The notes under the pieces: generated by a model
The model's input: the letters and a program-made list of their open reading frames with translations, nothing else
Told to the model about the DNA's origin: nothing
Database searches by the model: none
Program-made: the position numbers and the translations under genes
In this document: one piece after another, positions 10,018 through 20,822 of the stretch
Numbering within the stretch: position 1 is the first letter of the stretch
How the letters are laid out: each line of letters opens with the position of its first letter
NCBI GenBank assembly: GCA_014281115.1
Contig: JACONQ010000011.1
Location: 1,922,001 to 1,986,000 of the forward strand
DNA length: 64,000 nt
DNA from: Laburnicola sp. R22_1
Taxonomy: Eukaryota > Ascomycota > Dothideomycetes > Pleosporales > Didymosphaeriaceae
Reading direction: 5' to 3'

Positions 10018-11530
10018 CCGCTTATTAGGTTGCTCTAAGGGAAAAGTCTTGCCTTTTATTTAACGCCGTTTCTAGTTTGTAAGAGCTTTTTAGAGACCCT
10101 TGTTTTTATACTCTAGGAGCTGCTTTTATATAGAGATTAAGTATATTGTCTAGCTTAGCTTACGCGACCTCTTAATTGCGATATCCTTAATAGTAGAGCG
10201 CAATAGTTGCTCTATTTTACGCTAATCTAACGCGCTAAGTATTAAGATAGAGCTTATTAGTAATTTTGGCTCTAGTAAAGTCTCTTTGTTAAACCTTTTA
10301 AGGATAGGCGTGGAATCTAGCGGCGAGATACCTATACACTTAAAAGCTTTAGTGATTAATTACGGCGTAACTAATATTGTCTAGGCCTTCTAAAATAGTG
10401 TAAAGAAGTCTCTTTTGGCAATTGTTAATAGTCCTTGGCTCCTATAGAGATACCCAGAGAGCTCGTTAGAGTAGGCAGTAGAGAGAGACTTAAACACGCA
10501 GACATTAAGAGGCTGCAGCGTATAAGTTGTATAAGGGAAAAATATCGCAAGGAGGATCTTATTCTAATTATAGTAGTCGATAAAATCCATAGTAATATAA
10601 GATCCATGCCTATTAAGAACTAGAAGTTACTACTACTATCGAGTCTTCTCTTTTGTATAGCGATTAAACACCTATTTAAGCTATTAAAGCCCTATCTTAT
10701 TATTTAACTATCTAGAAGTTAATAAGATAATAAAGACTCTGTGAGAATTAATGTTAATTTCTTTAACCTAGCTTAATTATAGAGTCGCGGCATTAGATTA
10801 ATAGATTAGCGCTAGATTAATAGTAGATTCGTTGGCACATATATATGCGATAAGCGAAATCTACTTATAGCTGCCATCCTATATAGATTGCCTTGCTTGG
10901 CGACTCTTATATAGAGGCCTATTAAAGATCCTTTTTAAGCGGCTAGTAATACTAAGGAGAAAGCCTTTCTCGTCTATATTGTACGTATGCTAAGGCTCTA
11001 CGCTATACTTTATAATTTTCTTATATAGAAGCTTAAAGTAGAGCCTATATTTTGCCTCTAAATTAGCTTTGTGGCGATTGCTATCAAGCCCAGTTGTCTA
11101 TTATAAGACTAAGTCATCTCTATATCGCCATACGAAGCAATTAACCTATAATATAGAGATAGCCTTTCTAGCTATAGTAGAGGCAAAGCTTTGTAGTATC
11201 TGCTGTGTAGGTAAGAGGCCGCGTTTAGTAAGGCTTTTAATATATTATATAAGCTTAGATTCTTATTATTAACTAAGGTTTTGCTAGTTAATATAGGTAG
11301 CTACGCGGGGTACGCATATCGCTTTGTGCCTTCTAATTAATATAGATCGCACAACGTTAAATCTCTTTGTAATTTAATTATATAAGAAAGTTTTCTCTAG
11401 TTTTTACAATTTAATTGCTGCAATTGTAGCGTTAATTAGGTCTATATTAGTAGAGATATTACGCGTTAAAGTAAGACGCAATTATGTTAGGGTTACGCAT
11501 AGCGCGACGCTACGCACAGGCTACTAAGGC
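10018..11530 (-). mobile_element. Fot1/pogo-type transposon remnant (element 6), truncated by element 1
   Basis: It is a heavily RIP-degraded element on the minus strand. The region right of its gene (11,445-11,530) holds GC-rich pieces such as ACGCATAGCGCGACGCTACG that look like a terminal repeat, but no partner is visible because the other end would lie left of the window. The coding homology stops near 10,020, exactly where the right end of element 1 lies. I infer that element 1 was inserted into this element. The right border is approximate. Confidence 0.65.
10020..11445 (-). pseudogene. Fot1/pogo-like transposase remnant (element 6)
   Basis: Read leftwards from 11,445, the frame begins ATA-GAC-CTA (an ATG changed to ATA, a RIP-type change), followed by an HTH-like N-terminus, TTGLDSNRHKANLEAKYRLY (near 11,050-11,100), an IQDGSYKWISLIAYICANES-like stretch with stops (near 10,820-10,890) and a KGKTFPLEQPNKR end near 10,020-10,050. 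The family's C-terminal coiled coil, after the expected WSP(R/N)KV motif, is absent. Stops occur every few dozen codons. It is the most degraded of the six elements in the stack, consistent with being the oldest. Confidence 0.75.
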
Positions 11531-11911
11531 ATAGTAGTGCTATCTATTATATAGCTAATCCCTATATAAATTAAATATTATAATAGGTAACTTGTTAACA
11601 CTCTACACAAGTCGCTACTATATACACCCTACTATACGCACCTACTATATACGCCTTGCTATACGCACTCCTATAGTTTTATGACTTTTTCTTATTTTAT
11701 AATACCTAGGCTAGAAAAAGGACAAAGTTTACTAAACTTTATATAGATTTACTACAATTACTAGATAATCTTAGTTAAGTTAAAAGCTTTAGAACAAAGC
11801 CTTATAAAGGAGAAGGTAGTGTTACTAGGCCACTTAGGGCCACCTAGCTATCTCTATAAAATCTAATACTAGTGCCTAATTTGGCCACTAGAGCGCCCTA
11901 TATATAGACTC

Positions 11912-11930
11912 CGTACGTACGTACGTACGT
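11912..11930. repeat. (CGTA)n microsatellite
   Basis: Nearly five copies of the self-complementary unit CGTA. It is one of the few CpG-containing stretches in this AT-rich block. Confidence 0.85.
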
Positions 11931-12029
11931 ATTCTAGCTCGAATCTTACCTTTTTAACCTACTTATACTTAGCACCCTTACACTTATTAATATATTAACT
12001 TATATTATTTATATTCTGTGTATACTTCT

Positions 12030-12726
12030 CTCCTAGAGTTAATCTATAATATTACGTAATTCTAGGCTAGCTGTTTAACTAACCACTATGTTACATAATT
12101 AATAATTTCTTTAATAATATTTTTTACTATAATAATAATAATAATAATTATTATAATAGTAACTAACTTAACTATTTTATTACTTTTCTATAGTAGATTT
12201 TCTCTTATAACTAGTAAGCTATATACTACCTCCTAGGATCTTACTACTATCTATCTCCTCTATACTCCTTCTACTACTACTTACCCTTACTTTTATTACA
12301 CTATTATCCTTACTTCTTATTATTCTTATACGTCTATAAAATTTTAACTATTACTAAGAACTTCTTTTACTATAGCTGCGCGCGCGCACTCTAGTAATAT
12401 ATAAGAAATATTCTCTTCTTTTCTAATAGTTATCTACTACTATATCTTAGTCTATTCTCTAGTCTTACTAATAATATAATAGTAAGGAGCTATTATTATT
12501 ATATAAATATTACTATATTATTGCTTAGGCCTTTATATAAAAGGATAGCCTTATACTTAAGAATCTAAAGTTGCGTAAAGATAGTATATAGTCTAAATAA
12601 ATTATTAGTTATAACCTCTAGAATTTCTCCCCTAGGGTTAATCTATAATATTACGTAATTTCGGGCCAGCTATTTGACTAACCACTGTGTTACATAATTA
12701 ATAATTTCTTTAATATTATTTTTCGC

Positions 12727-12790
<64 letters not shown>

Positions 12791-13390
12791 GTAATAAGAC
12801 TATCTATTAACTATTGTTAATAATACTGCTATAAAGAAAGTTAATAATAAAATTATTAGTATTTTATATATATTTTATTACTACCACTATGTGCTAGATA
12901 CTAGATTTTAGTGCCTTTTATTTTACTTCTCTTTATATATAGTGTAAACTTAACCTTAGTTAGAATTTCTACATAATAAAGATCTTTAATAATAACTAGC
13001 TAAATATCTTATAGACTTATACTATAGATTCTAAGCTTAAGTCTATATTACTATTACTATATAGTAAAAGCTAAAAGTTAATATACTAGTATAGAGAGAA
13101 GCTAGTTATTAGTAAAGTAAAATAGCTAGTTAAGATTATAGAAATAGAATAATAGAATATTAATAGTATATTAGGAAAGTTTTTCTACTTAACTATACAA
13201 ATTGTACGTAGATATATATAGACTTATATATTTGTGCACATTTTTATATAAGTAATTTATAAGTATAAAAATGCTTAGAAATGTATAGATATGTGTAGAC
13301 TTGCGTAGATGTGCACATATAGCCTAAATAAGTAATTTTTTAAAAGCTTTATAACCTTTTTACTAGTAAAGCTATAATTTTAATTTTTTA
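12030..13390. repeat. Dispersed repeat, inverted relative to 52,400-53,330
   Basis: The block contains two copies, about 590 bp apart (12,050-12,130 and 12,635-12,720), of a motif that reads TTACGTAAT, then a GGCC-containing core, then ACCAACCAC-like bases. The same motif lies at 52,960-53,045 in the opposite direction and in a less mutated form (GGATTACGTAACATCACGG). Further matches follow on both sides: 12,180-12,560 against 52,680-52,900, and 13,170-13,390 against 53,140-53,320. The nature of the element is unknown, possibly an LTR retroelement whose LTR starts TGTTACGTAAT. RIP changes account for most differences. Confidence 0.65.
12728..12790. repeat. (ATA)n trinucleotide microsatellite
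   Basis: About 20 copies of ATA/AAT in a row. A similar but shorter run (near 12,130-12,150) follows the other copy of the same dispersed repeat, so the run belongs to the repeat. Confidence 0.9.
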
Positions 13391-13689
13391 ATAGATTAAT
13401 AGAGAAAATACTAGTCTTTAATTATTTATTTTAAAAATACTATTTTTATTACGTAATTAGTTAGTAATTAATTAAAAACTCTTTGTTTTACTAGTTACTA
13501 TATATATTACGTAATATTATTATATAAAATATAGTACTAATAAATTTTTATATAAATTTTTAAAAAAGTTATAATAATAATAATATAGCTAAAAAGTTAT
13601 TAAAGTTTAAACTTTGTATAATAGTGTTCTTTGCTAAGCTACTAATTTTCGCCTAATCTAATTCTTTTAAATAATTATAAAACTATGTG

Positions 13690-13925
13690 TAGTGTTAAAA
13701 TAACTATCTAGAAGTAGTATAATAAAGGCTTTTATCTTAAATAATATAATAAAAAAAGCAGAGTTCTCTACTTAGTAATTAAAAAAAAGTATAAAAAGGT
13801 AGTTATAAAAATACGCATTTAAACTACTAGGCGAGCTTAGTAGTCTTAGCGCGTATAGCTTTTATATATAAAGTTTTTATAAAGAGACTACTTAGAACTT
13901 TAGAAGAGATATAACTTTAGTAATA
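13690..13925. repeat. Solo LTR-like element inserted in the dispersed repeat
   Basis: The sequence from GTTAAAATAACTATCTAG to about ACTTTAGTA is absent from the matching place in the 30.7-kb copy, and the bases ATAAAACTAT appear on both sides, as a short target duplication would. Related copies start near 30,888, 34,352, 50,328, 51,045, 51,466, 51,735 and 53,050, with inverted copies ending near 50,625 and 51,236. The common core reads CTACCTAG, then CAAAGGCTTTTATCT, then AGCAGAGCC. The best-preserved start, TGTGGCGTTAAATTAAC, and the end GGCGCAACA at 31,130 suggest an LTR with TG and CA ends. Confidence 0.5.
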
Positions 13926-14073
13926 AAACTATATTTTTTAAACCTAAAAACCTAAAATTTAGAATTAGGTAGAAGTTCTATATAATACGCTAGTAATTAG
14001 TACTATTATATTAACTAGTAATTACTATCTAGTAAGAGACTTTAACTTTATACTTTAAAAATCTTTTTTTAAA

Positions 14074-14206
14074 AGCTTACTAAGTAGCTTACTAAGTAGC
14101 TTACTAAGTAGCTTACTAAGTAGCTTACTAAGTAGCTTACTAAGTAGATTACTAAGTAGCTTACTAAGTAGCTTACTAAGTAGATTACTAAGTAGCTTAC
14201 TAAGCT
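14074..14206. repeat. 12-bp tandem array, about 11 copies
   Basis: The unit is AGCTTACTAAGT, with two copies changed to AGATTACTAAGT. The matching repeat near 30,535-30,570 has only about two degenerate units, so the array expanded in this copy. Confidence 0.9.
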
Positions 14207-15420
14207 TTTTTAAATTCTAGCTAATTAAAGAGCTTTATTTACTAATTAATTAGTATTATTTTAATAGTATAGGTGCCCTATATGCCCTAGGTGCTCTAGT
14301 TGCCCTAGGTACACTAGCGGCATAGGTGTGTATCCTTACGTAATCTTGCGCATACGCATACTAAGAAAAAAGTAGTATAACTAGTGCGCTTTAAGCGCAT
14401 TTAGTGCGCAGGCGTGCGTAGGCATACTTAGAGCCACTTAGGTGCCCTAGGTACTTATACTTGCTTAAAACTTTTCCTAATATACTAAAGAGGAAGAATA
14501 TTTTAAGAGTAGAATAGGCTTATTTATATACGTCTATTCTATACTTTAGCACTTTAACTATAAGTATATAAGGTATAGTACTCTAGGTATATATATATTA
14601 GATTAGAGCAAATATAGGTCCCTTACTTAGCGTTTTAAAGCGGTAATAGTTTGTATAGCTTATATAAGGTGCTTAAGCCTCTAGAAGTAGTAACTAAACC
14701 CGCTAAGCTTAGACGTATAAACACTAGAACGTATATTTTTAAAAGTAAACTATCGTTCCTAAGCTACTCTATGTACACTAAGACTGCTAATTTTAAGAGG
14801 TAGGTCTTTAAGAGTGCTATACTTAAATAGCCACCCGTAAGTTAACTAAGTCCTATATGTAGTAATAAAGCCATTTTAAAAAATCATAAAGGTTACACGC
14901 GCGCAATTATCGACGTTCTAAGGTTCTAAGATTTTTAGACACATAGGTAGTCCATTTAGGCACTATATAGTCTAAGCTGTGCGGGGCGCACGTATAACAA
15001 GAACAACTAGCAGGGGTTAAGGTAACATAAGAAAAAGTAAAGCCCGCTCTTACTATATCATATATAATCAAACTGGTAAAGCTACCAAAAGCTATGTGTA
15101 TAACAGATGCAGGGGTACGGTTAGATTGTGGTCTAGTACAAAATCCAGGTTCCCCTTTGTTGAAGCAGCTCACAATGCAAGAAACAAGTCTGCTAGAAAG
15201 GCCGTCGGTAGTGCCGGGTAGTAATACGTTACTAAACCTCCGTAAGTTCATGGAAAAGTTCCCTTTCGGCGAGCTCCAAAGATAGTGCATTTGCGAGCGT
15301 CTACGAGAATGGCGAGAGTGGGCCACTGAACATGATAGATTTTCTGTCGCGCGATAATGCGCGACATGTTGGACTAGCTTCAGTAGCATATTCCTCACTC
15401 ACTGTGACGAACGGCGGCTC

Positions 15421-16684
15421 CTATAGCTGCGTTGGGTACTTGGTCGTCTCGATCTTCTCGGGGTAGTACAGGCCACCTTGCTTTCTCGCCTCGTCCATGA
15501 CTTCCATGATGAGAATGCTCTCCTCCAGACCTTCATATCTGCCCTCTTTTCGTCCGCTGACAACAGCATCTGCAGCCTCATCTGCCTCCCAGAACATGCC
15601 GTGGCCCTCGCCCTCGGCGTTGGTGCCTCCTCCGAAGCCGTTGTACCAGCCGCTGCCTTGGCCAGGCCCAGGCTGCGGCCAGTTCTTCTCTTCCACGGTG
15701 CCGTCCTTGAGGATGATCCTGGTGCGAGTGGGGCGGAATGCAGGTGGAAACACCTGGATCTCACCTTTGGGGCCCTGGATGCGGATGCCGGGCACGTCTA
15801 GGTGGCCGGCCGGAGCGGTAGCGACGCGGATCGAGGTAGTCGCGATAGCATGCGCCTCGCCACCAGCCTCTTCAGACCGCGGGAAGCTCAAGACGATGGT
15901 TGTAGTCTCGTCAGCGTTCTTAGTGGCCCCGTAGGTCTTCATGGCTGCGAGGACCTTGGGTGGCTGCCGAGCGTCCTTGGGCTGGGTGTGAAAGAGGGTC
16001 TGGAACACCCAGGTCAAGCTATAAATGCCGAGATCGAGCAGAGTGCCACCCGCAAGTTCGGGATTCACCATCCGGTGGTTGCCATCCTTCCATGTCACCT
16101 CTGGATCGGACGCCATGCTGTTGTCGGCGAAGACACGAGCAACTGGGCCCAGGCGGCCGGATGTAATCTGCTCGCGCACGTAGACGGACAAGGGGAAATA
16201 GCGCGTCCACACAGCCTCCATAAGGAAGAGATTCTTCTCCTTTGCCTTCTCGGCCAGTTTGCGCAGCTGCTCGGCGTTCACGGTGAAGGCTTTCTCGCAT
16301 AGCACCGGCTTGCCGGCGTCGAGGGCGAGCATGGCGTTCTGGTAGTGATGCGAGTGCGGAGTGGCAATGTATACAATGTCGACATTGGGGTCCTTGACCA
16401 GCTCCTCGTAGGAGCCATAGGCCTTTGCGTCGGCAGGGGCGCCCGTCGCCTTGAGGAAGTCTTGGGCGCGCGATGGCGACGATGACGCGGCGGCAGCGAC
16501 GACGGTGTGCTTCAGGTGGCTGACACCACGTGTGGTAGGGTCGACGAGCAAGTCCTTGGTGCTGTGAAGAAGCGCAATGTGTCAGCTGGAGCGCGGGCGC
16601 GCGTGGGTTGCGGGCCATGTACAAGGTTGTGGCGATGGCGCCCGTGGCCAGAATGCCCCAGCGGACCGTCTTGGGCGAGGACAT
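15421..16684 (-). CDS. Gfo/Idh/MocA-family NAD(P) oxidoreductase (dihydrodiol/D-xylose dehydrogenase-like)
   Basis: There are two exons, 16684-16623 and 16561-15421, with a 61-bp intron (GTACAT donor, TTCTTCACAG acceptor), giving 400 residues. The N-terminus WGILATGAIATTFTKDLL (about 9-26) is the Rossmann dinucleotide loop and is only complete after splicing. The family's EK signature is GKPVLCEKAF (Glu110, Lys111), and GGTLLDLGIYSLTWVFQ is the typical motif of the C-terminal domain. The dimeric dihydrodiol dehydrogenase/D-xylose 1-dehydrogenase branch of the family oxidises sugars or diols with NADP in the cytosol; the substrate here cannot be told from sequence. It is the first gene next to the AT-rich block, with its 3' end facing it, yet it shows no RIP-type stop. 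The start ATG is placed by the Rossmann motif. Confidence 0.9.
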
Positions 16685-18215
16685 GGTCAGGCCGAAGTCG
16701 GTGAGGGTGGCAGAAGAGCAGCAAGCGTGAGGAGGCCAGGCATGCAGGAGGGTGGCTGCGGAGCGGGGAGCGTGTAGGATAAGCCCGCCTGGCGCCCCCA
16801 CGCGTGTGTTGCCTGTTGCCTGATCCCCGTGGAGTCGTGGACAGCCCCGGATGACATCATTTAGGAAGGGCCGACTAGCGACTGTCACAAGGCCACCGTG
16901 TGCTTGTTCATATGCTCCGCACGCACCATGAGGGGGACTCGGTGGCATCCAGGGCCTGGATCCCGCTCAGCCTCACTTCCAACTTCTCTACGGCTCGAGA
17001 GCAGCAAGCGTGCGTGGGTACGGATTCGGACTGGCGCACAGCGCCTCATGGACAAGCGAGCACCACGTCACAGCCAGCCTTCAACGTCCGGTTCTCCTCC
17101 GCCCTTGACAGGGCCGACAACTGACAACACATTGACAACGAAGACAGGAGGGCCGAGCACCCCACTTCTTCTGCCTGGTTCGTGTCATCTGGAGGGGCCG
17201 TTCCGCCGACGCCGACCCAGCATGCATTCCAAAAGCGGGCGGAGCCTTTGACAGCTAGGGACCAGGAAGCCAGGTCGCGACCGAGAGAAGGAATGAACGG
17301 ATGGCCAAAGCACACGGGCATCCTGGGCACGCAGCGGCCCGAAACGGGCACAGCATCGATTTGTAGGGGACCACAGGATCTGTATGCCGGAAACTTTCCA
17401 GGCACACATCCGTCACTCTACGCCCTATCCGAGCCATGCGCTGCCAACCCTTAGTGCAATCGGACGCAGCCATCCGTGTGGCGCGGATGAACCCGGTCTG
17501 GTGCAGCATGTCAGGCAGCTTTGCAGGCGCTATCACGCGATACCGGCGTTAAAATGACGAGCCTTTTCCCTCATTCTTTGGTCCGGGACCGGCTCGGCAC
17601 GAAGGATCCCTCCTTGTAGCTGGTCGAAACCCACAAACGGGAGTAGTTCAAGGCTAAGATACGCAATCTGGGTGAACCGGCAGCCTCTAGTTCTTCGCTG
17701 GACGTGACGCCAGCGCATCATTTTCACCTCGAATGGGTGCAACACCACACCACCATATGTAGGCTCGAAAAGCAATTGGTTCCGCTGTCCTGGGATGCTG
17801 TCCGGACGGGTATGCCATATATCCTTACCTGGGTGCAGCCTCTTTGCTTTTTGCCATCGCTCCCGCTACTCCCTGCAGCCAATGGGAACGCCCTGGCGGC
17901 GGCCAGCACAAGCGTCGCTCATCTCGAAGCCTTCTCTTTCCTCGTATGGCAGGAAAGACCCCTCCTCGCAGCGTTCCAGCACTCTGGAAACGAAACTGCT
18001 CCTTGAGGGCGGCCGTAGCAGGATTTTGATCCTAGCACCTCAGAAATGCGTCCTGAAGACTATAAACAGACGGCCAGCATCCCTGGGTTCCACACTGTCC
18101 TACGTTCCTCGCCGAAGCTGGACCTAGTCTGCGCCATTGAGACTACTAAGCTCCCTACGAGCCTCGCGTCGCCGATCCTGGTTGGGCAACGATCCGTTTG
18201 AACGCAAAACTTACC
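16685..18215. other. Intergenic region, no supported gene
   Basis: This is GC-balanced DNA upstream of the oxidoreductase (-) and of the small dsRNA-binding-like gene (+). Several 60-120-codon open frames exist on both strands, but none has a recognisable motif, a convincing start context or a splice structure. It probably holds the two promoters. Confidence 0.6.
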
Positions 18216-18634
18216 ATGGCTGCGAACGGGCAACAGACCTATGTGCAGAAACTTCAGAGTACGCCATGGTGTTCCTTTCTACCGACTACTGACTCATGGA
18301 CCTTGCACCAGGTTACTGCACCACCAATCAGATAGCGCAGCCCCAGTTTCAGGATTACTCTGATCCTCGAGGTATTTCGCCCTAGCTACCCGCGTATTTG
18401 CGTGCTACACGACGGTCTAACCTAACTCATATGATTATAGGTATCAGGACAGCCTGGTCCAGCGGTGTAATCGTCCAGGGACGCGAATACCGAGCGCAGC
18501 TATGGCGAGACTACCGCTATCTCGATCAATCACGCGAAGAGGCAGCCGAGATCGCGTGGAAGACGTTGAATGGCATACCAGTTACGAACGCCGCTCAATA
18601 CACATACGGGCGTGGCTATTCTTCGACGGGATAG
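18216..18634 (+). CDS. Small dsRNA-binding-motif-like protein, three exons
   Basis: The exons are 18216-18258, 18312-18371 and 18441-18634, with introns of 53 and 69 bp (GTACGC...CACCAG and GTATTT...TTATAG), giving 98 residues. Splicing yields YVQKLQSYCTTNQIAQPQ, then the sequence around Gly35-Ile36-Arg37, then REYRAQLWRDYRYLDQSREE and AAEIAWKTLNG. This is the alpha-beta-beta-beta-alpha layout of a double-stranded RNA-binding-like domain, ending in the alanine-rich second helix. Small single-domain proteins of this type are common in filamentous ascomycetes and mostly uncharacterised. Both junctions are phase 1 and restore the frame exactly, which supports the model. The short exons make the gene easy to miss. 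No RNA ligand can be inferred. Confidence 0.72.
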
Positions 18635-20753
18635 CCACGAGTAGCTCGTGTTGCTCGTTGTCGAGCGTACCCCTCCGCCTCCTTCACTTCCGTTTCTACC
18701 TCTTACTTCTATCTTTCGACGCCGGTTAATTCTCGACTACCTATATCTGTTTTAAGGGACCACGTCCCTCGTCTCATTGGACGAGGCTTTGAAGTAACCT
18801 TCACGAAACATTTCTCCAACGCCAGCTATACATCCGGTCATCAACCCGGCATCAATCTTGGCTCTTGGCCCCTTTCTCTTTGCTTTGTTTCGAGACGTAT
18901 ATTCAGGATCTCGCCACAGAGTCCGCCGACTTTCTCTGTACACCTTCTCTGTCATTTGTACTTCATTCTCAACCATATCATGTACTGTTCTTTAGCAGTC
19001 ATCCCCGTGTATCCTTGGCTCCGACCCACGCTCAACCTTCTTGTTCTTCTTCTTTCTACTTCATATTTCCTAAATCTTTCCTTCTCCGCGCATCTTCGTG
19101 CAACAATACGTCTTTACATCATCTTTCTTGGTCTGTTGTGCGATAGATATCCCGCGTGCTAGATACAGCATGGCTAGTCTGTTTTTCGGTCCTTTTTATG
19201 GATATACACAAAATGTAACATCCTGATATTTGAGCATTATTATCGAATCACATGTGCGTTGATTGTCCTCGTCCGTAGTCTTGTTCGTAACAACGGCCCT
19301 CTTTGACATCTTGACTAACACAAAGGAGCTCGTACTTCGTGAGTCACCGAGCCACACTACATTCGGTCTAAGTCTGGAGACTCAGAAAACATGACCTCCT
19401 TCGTACTCGCCAGTCCATGGCTCGTGTGCAGAGTAATGTGCTGCTTATATAAACGTACCGCCCGTGTGGATTGCGTGCAAGTGCAAATGAAATACCGACA
19501 AGCTTCCTTTTCATCCCGTGCTGTGGAACGAATCTATACCTAAGTCTTCCCAACCCGCTCGTTCACATGCACGATATGGAGAATCAGCGTCACGAGAGAC
19601 TACTATCTTTAGAATAGTCCCTCCTAACACTCCCCCACTAAGCCGCGCGTCGAGCCGGTTTACGCGGAACAGAAACACAACTCTACTACTTTAGGACAAG
19701 TATACCATGAAAATTAGGATAGACAGAAACAACCGCGCTATTGTCTAGTATGTATTTAAGCGGAAGGAGTAAGTGTTAGATTTGCCGAGTAAGGGCTGTG
19801 CAGATACACAGCCACTCACACAGCATGTCTGATTTAACGCCAGGATGGGATAGGAACATGTGTGCATCTATAGACAATGTTATAAGCAAGTATATAATTT
19901 CAAGGTTAATTGTCTTTTCCTTTGGAGCAGTTGGGCTGTTTTGCAAAAACTTTGTCCTCTTTCAAAAGACGAGGCGCTGATTGGAAAAGTCTTTGTAGTT
20001 GGATGGTTGTTGGGGGGTAATGGACGGTTTTGGCGATCGACATGGGGGCGAGGAATGGAGGGGCTGATATCTAGTAGTGCGACTAGAGGCGGGCGTCGAA
20101 GTTTGAATGGAGGTGTTTGGGGTTGGGTATGGTTTTCTAGGGCTGTAAATGGGAGCAGTGTAGAATTTGCCTGGATATTGTATGAGTTTGAATAATTTAG
20201 AACAGAGGGTACAAGACCAAGGCTGGAAGTACGTAGGCGATTTTTTGTTTCTTTTTTTATATTTGTTTGTACCTAGTCCTTTCGCCCTTAAATCATGGGA
20301 CGTAACAACACAAATGCGGCGTACTAGCCAAAGTAAGCAAACGATAGATATGGGCACTATAGACGAGCGATAGTAGTAGTTTTGTCGATCCAGGAGAATC
20401 ATAACGGAGGGGATGATGATAGATGCCTCTTGTGTAAATCTCGGTCTGAGTGCGCAGGCGTGGGCCCGCGAACATGGGATGAATTGATTGATTTAAACTC
20501 ACCACTTCCCCGCATCGTCTCATATAATTTTATCCAGTGCTCTTGCCATGCGTGCTTGCTCCCGACGAAATGGCTAGTTGCCCCACACCCGTGCGTAAAT
20601 GAATTGATGCTGCGAGGCTCCAATGCCGAAGTCGAGATACATGACTTTAGTGTCTTCGTAGAGCGTGAGTGGATCGTGGTTAATCGTCTCAATCAAAGAC
20701 CCTGCGAATTTGATTTGCGGTGCTGCACATCTGCACCAGGGAAAAGAGCGACG
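18635..20753. other. Intergenic region, no supported gene
   Basis: The part from about 18,640 to 19,130 is rich in C and T on the plus strand. Open frames of up to 146 codons on the minus strand near 20,000-20,400 show no family signal and a low-complexity Ser/Pro/Thr composition. I see no RNA gene. The distal part should contain the promoter of the secreted-protein gene. Confidence 0.55.
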
Positions 20754-20760
20754 TATAAAA
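20754..20760 (+). promoter_or_regulatory. TATA box of the DUF8021 gene
   Basis: TATAAAA lies 63 bp before the ATG at 20823, and the bases before the ATG, CCACCACC, make a good fungal start context. Confidence 0.6.
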
Positions 20761-20822
20761 GACGCTCCTTTGCCAGATTATCTCGCGCCCCCGACACTGA
20801 CAAATTCCCCAACTCCACCACC

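Larger units (their letters stand above)
13500..14480. repeat. Dispersed repeat, inverted relative to 30,240-30,890
   Basis: Matching pieces in reverse order and orientation include the stretch containing AAGTTTAAACTTTGTATAA here and TTAAAAAGTTTAAACTTTAA there, the stretch with CGCTAGTAATTAGTACTATT, and the block with CTAGGTACACTAGCGGCATA. Relative to the 30-kb copy, this one carries an insertion (the LTR-like repeat at 13,690-13,925) and an expanded 12-bp array. Confidence 0.65.
11531..14880. other. AT-rich, RIP-degraded repeat region without genes
   Basis: No coding frame can be supported. The sequence is TA-rich with scattered GC-rich remnants, and it contains copies of repeats found again in the 30-53 kb island (listed separately), microsatellites and a 12-bp tandem array. 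It joins the transposon stack to the gene island that starts near 15.4 kb. Confidence 0.8.

Noticed and set aside
14907..15398. 163-codon minus-strand open frame after the oxidoreductase gene
   Set aside because: No domain, mixed composition, lies at the junction of the AT-rich block and the 3' end of the oxidoreductase gene; probably chance.
16019..16948. 309-codon minus-strand frame overlapping the oxidoreductase
   Set aside because: Only its middle part (codons from 16,684 to 16,623) is real, as exon 1 of the oxidoreductase; the rest runs in the wrong frame through exon 2.
18635..19150. Long pyrimidine-rich stretch considered as a promoter or RNA gene
   Set aside because: It follows the small dsRNA-binding-like gene and has no structure or coding signal that I can support.
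19962..20402. 146-codon minus-strand frame upstream of the DUF8021 gene
   Set aside because: Low-complexity Ser/Thr/Pro tail, no family, no splice or promoter support.
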